Below are positions 22,755 to 24,445 of a stretch of DNA of 24,445 bases, piece by piece (the first letter of the stretch is position 1; the number at the start of each line of letters is the position of its first letter). The stretch lies in NCBI GenBank assembly GCA_030431355.1, contig JAUIJG010000013.1, positions 1-24,445 on the forward strand. The letters run 5' to 3'. The position numbers and the translations under genes were made by a program. The notes under the pieces were generated by a model. That model worked only from the letters and a program-made list of their open reading frames with translations. It was not told the origin of the DNA and did no database searches. This DNA is from a bacterium (GTDB taxonomy: Bacteria > Cyanobacteriota > Vampirovibrionia > Obscuribacterales > Obscuribacteraceae).

Positions 22755-23432
22755 ATGACTACTCTTAACGACAAATTGGCAAAAATCATAGACATGGCCG
22801 ATGAGCAAGAATGCGCCCACGCTTTTCAAGCATTCTGCCGGCAATACGAAGAAGAGCTCCCTTTGCCAGGCGAGAATCCTCTCTTCGACAAAGCGATGTG
22901 GCAAGCTTCCAGCTTTATGAAGCTTTCCGACAACGATGAATCAATCCTTAGAAAGGTAACTTCCAGACTCATAGGCGAAACCCGCACAGCCACCGAAAAG
23001 ACTGTGGTCGCCCTCAAAGACTTGATCGGCTCTTCCCGCGAAGCTGCCATCAATACCTGGAAAGATACCCTCGCCGCCATGCAGTGGAATCAGATGGTAC
23101 CGGCCGGAGCCACCCGTGGCGTTGGCAGCCAGATGATCTCTCTGGGAACCTTCGAGAAACAAGTGGACGACACGAAAATTCAAATCAACCTCGGTTGGCT
23201 CGTTGACAAAGATCAGTTGAGAATCCTTCTTCAAGCTAAAGATACCGATGAAAACGCCAGAGAAGATGTTGAAATTCGCGTGAACGAATCCGAAAGAGGA
23301 ACAGTTTTCACCAGAAAAACCAACCAGGACGGCTCAATGGTTGCGCCCAGCATCCCCGTCGGACCTGGCGAGTACCAAATCCAGGTGCTCTGGACCGACC
23401 AGGTGGTTGAGACCCCCTTCTTCAGAATTTAA
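22755..23432 (+). CDS. Soluble partner protein of unknown function, co-transcribed with the sigma-like gene
   Basis: A 225-residue protein without signal peptide or membrane segment. Residues 1-110 are helical and acidic (MADEQECAHAFQAFCRQYEE; VTSRLIGETRTATEKTVVAL). Residues about 140-225 form a beta-rich domain (INLGWLVDKDQLRILLQAKD, then MVAPSIPVGPGEYQIQVLWT) resembling an immunoglobulin-like or carboxypeptidase-regulatory-like sandwich. GGAG overlapping the upstream stop serves its ATG. By position it could be a cytosolic anti-sigma or regulator of the sigma-like protein, but no zinc-binding anti-sigma motif is present. The strong terminator at 23523 follows. Confidence 0.75.
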   Translation: MTTLNDKLAKIIDMADEQECAHAFQAFCRQYEEELPLPGENPLFDKAMWQASSFMKLSDNDESILRKVTSRLIGETRTATEKTVVALKDLIGSSREAAINTWKDTLAAMQWNQMVPAGATRGVGSQMISLGTFEKQVDDTKIQINLGWLVDKDQLRILLQAKDTDENAREDVEIRVNESERGTVFTRKTNQDGSMVAPSIPVGPGEYQIQVLWTDQVVETPFFRI

Positions 23433-23482
23433 AAACTAGCCCGAACAAAACCAACTATCTACCTAGATTTCTTATCAAGAAT

Positions 23483-23521
23483 TTCTCGATTTGATCGGAG
23501 GGCAGTAGATGAAATCGAGAA
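23483..23521 (+). promoter_or_regulatory. Hairpin presenting a ribosome-binding site and ATG in its loop
   Basis: TTCTCGATTT (23483-23492) pairs perfectly with AAATCGAGAA (23512-23521), a 10-base stem. The 19-base loop holds GGAGGG (23497-23502) and most of an ATG (23509-23511). It directly precedes the larger terminator-like hairpin. Confidence 0.5.
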
Positions 23522-23607
23522 CAAATCCCCGGGAAAAGTACACCAGTACTTTCCTGGGGATTTATTTTGGGGCAATTTTACCCCCGGGTCCGAACACCAA
23601 TCACTGA
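23509..23607 (+). CDS. Possible 32-residue leader peptide ORF
   Basis: ATG at 23509 with GGAGGG 6 bases upstream opens a 32-codon frame ending at TGA 23605-23607 (MKSRTNPREKYTSTFLGIYF, then GAILPPGPNTNH). The frame runs through the large hairpin at 23523-23563, the arrangement of an attenuating leader peptide, and ends about 30 bases before the kinase start. It may equally be a chance ORF in a terminator region; I see no run of one regulatory amino acid. Confidence 0.3.
   Translation: MKSRTNPREKYTSTFLGIYFGAILPPGPNTNH
23523..23563 (+). terminator. Strong intrinsic-type terminator or attenuator hairpin
   Basis: A long stem runs from AAATCCCC (from 23523) through GTAC (to 23541), paired with GTACTTTCCTGGGGATTT (23546-23563), with one bulged A, one G-U pair and a 4-base loop. 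ATTTTGG follows, a short T-rich tail. A second small hairpin, GGGG (23569-23572) with CCCC (from 23581), comes right after. It probably ends the sigma/partner operon. Confidence 0.8.
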
Positions 23608-23636
23608 CTGGCTTCTAAATATCCGGGGAATATTCA

Positions 23637-24445
23637 TTGGGTATGCAGCAGTATGACTCTAAAAACAGAATAGGCGAGGCCACCTTCGGCACTTTCAACG
23701 CAGATTGTCTGCCTGATAGCCTCAAAGAACGCTACCGACTGGAAGAAAAAATCGGTGAAGGCGGCATGGGCATTGTCTACAAAGCTTTCGACACGATTCT
23801 CAAAGAATCGGTCTCGCTGAAATTTCTAAAAAATCAAGAAAACCTGGAAGAGAACGCAATCAGATTTCAAAACGAAGCAAGAGCAGCGGGAAATCTAAAG
23901 CACAAAAATATTGCTACTGTTCTGGACTTCGGCATCATAGACAACAGCACTCTCTATATGGTCTCCACCTACATAGACGCAAGAGAGCTAAAAGCGGTTA
24001 TAAAAGAAACCGGTCCCATGCCAGTAGCCAAGGCAATTGCTATATTGCTACAAATAGCGGACTGCATAAACCATATTCATCAAAAAGGCATTCTGCACCG
24101 GGATGTAAAACCAGGCAACATCCTGGTCAAAGAGAACGATCAAGAGAAGCTGGAAGCCTACTTACTCGACTTCGGTATCGCCGAATCGATAAACAGCGAA
24201 AACGGCTGGTCGACAAACTCCGCACCGGGAACAATCGCCGGCAGTCCACTCTACATGAGCCCCGAGCAAGCCTCCGGTCAGAAGATTGACGAGAGAAGCG
24301 ACATCTACTCCCTGGGAGTAGTAGCCTATGAACTTCTAACCGGACACCCCCCTTTTCAGGCTGACACTACCATTAATGTCATCCAAAAGCATCGGTTCAA
24401 CCAACCAGAGCCGATAAACAAACATAGACCCGGGCAAGAGATACC
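23637..24445 (+). CDS. Hanks-type serine/threonine protein kinase, N-terminal part (3' end outside window)
   Basis: Phosphorylates Ser/Thr on protein targets. About 270 residues are visible, covering most of the kinase domain: P-loop IGEGGMGIVYKAF (39-51), beta-3 lysine in VSLKFL (Lys62), catalytic loop ILHRDVKPGNIL (Asp156), DFG at 178-180, and GSPLYMSPEQASG with Glu210 at the activation-segment end, followed by DERSDIYSLGVVAYELLTG. All catalytic residues are intact, so it is an active kinase. The TTG at 23637 is preferred (GGGGAA 6 bases upstream); ATG at 23643 is the alternative. In this phylum such kinases often carry C-terminal TPR or sensor domains, not visible here. It is downstream of the sigma-like operon, separated by the terminator. 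Confidence 0.95.
   Translation, partial: MGMQQYDSKNRIGEATFGTFNADCLPDSLKERYRLEEKIGEGGMGIVYKAFDTILKESVSLKFLKNQENLEENAIRFQNEARAAGNLKHKNIATVLDFGIIDNSTLYMVSTYIDARELKAVIKETGPMPVAKAIAILLQIADCINHIHQKGILHRDVKPGNILVKENDQEKLEAYLLDFGIAESINSENGWSTNSAPGTIAGSPLYMSPEQASGQKIDERSDIYSLGVVAYELLTGHPPFQADTTINVIQKHRFNQPEPINKHRPGQEI

Noticed and set aside
1..24445. CRISPR array, tRNA/rRNA genes, insertion sequences or prophage
   Set aside because: No regularly spaced repeats, no cloverleaf with anticodon and CCA, and no transposase, integrase or terminal inverted repeats were seen. The gene content looks chromosomal.

Overview
The window looks like a chromosomal segment of a Gram-negative-type bacterium with roughly balanced GC. 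It has lipoprotein and outer-membrane efflux components, many secreted or single-pass proteins with no recognisable family, TPR proteins and a Hanks-type kinase. The mixture (dnaG directly followed by rpoD, RqcP-like S4 protein, ECF-like sigma factor with kinase, many orphan signal-peptide proteins) is what I would expect from the non-photosynthetic cyanobacterial sister lineage (Vampirovibrionia/Melainabacteria, e.g. Obscuribacterales). That assignment is an inference from gene style, not from a marker search.

Layout. 1-508 (-): 5' part of a dihydropyrimidinase. 854-4047 (+): dnaG and rpoD, overlapping by 4 bases, a replication/transcription pair. 4171-5559 (-): a secreted TPR protein followed by the ribosome-quality-control S4 protein RqcP, with a duplicated -10-like box between them. 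5879-10408 (+): a two-gene heavy-metal RND efflux operon (lipoprotein adaptor plus CzcA/CusA-type pump) without its outer-membrane channel. 10514-14061: secreted or membrane orphans, an M28 zinc aminopeptidase and a membrane-anchored winged-helix-like protein. 14063-16465: an ACT-domain protein, an SSAT-like GNAT acetyltransferase and an sdpR-sdpI-like autorepressor/immunity pair with a very clear promoter and operator. 16565-19919: a membrane TPR protein, a 460-base stretch with two doubtful small reading frames, a PaaI-type thioesterase and a secreted orphan. 19935-21737 (-): a TolC-family channel with a long disordered N-terminal extension, a candidate missing partner for the RND pump. 21987-end (+): an ECF-like sigma factor with an unusually long charged linker, a soluble partner protein of unknown type, a strong hairpin terminator region containing a 32-codon reading frame, and the start of a serine/threonine kinase.

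How they work together: dnaG-rpoD is housekeeping. The adaptor, pump and perhaps the distant TolC protein would form a tripartite metal exporter. SdpR-like/SdpI-like is a self-contained autoregulated envelope-stress or immunity unit. The sigma-like protein, its partner and the kinase may form a signalling module. This last block is the most promising undescribed system, although its components are only distantly recognisable. About nine of the genes appear to start with TTG or GTG, so start-site choices here rest heavily on Shine-Dalgarno spacing and signal-peptide geometry. No tRNA, rRNA, CRISPR or transposase was seen.
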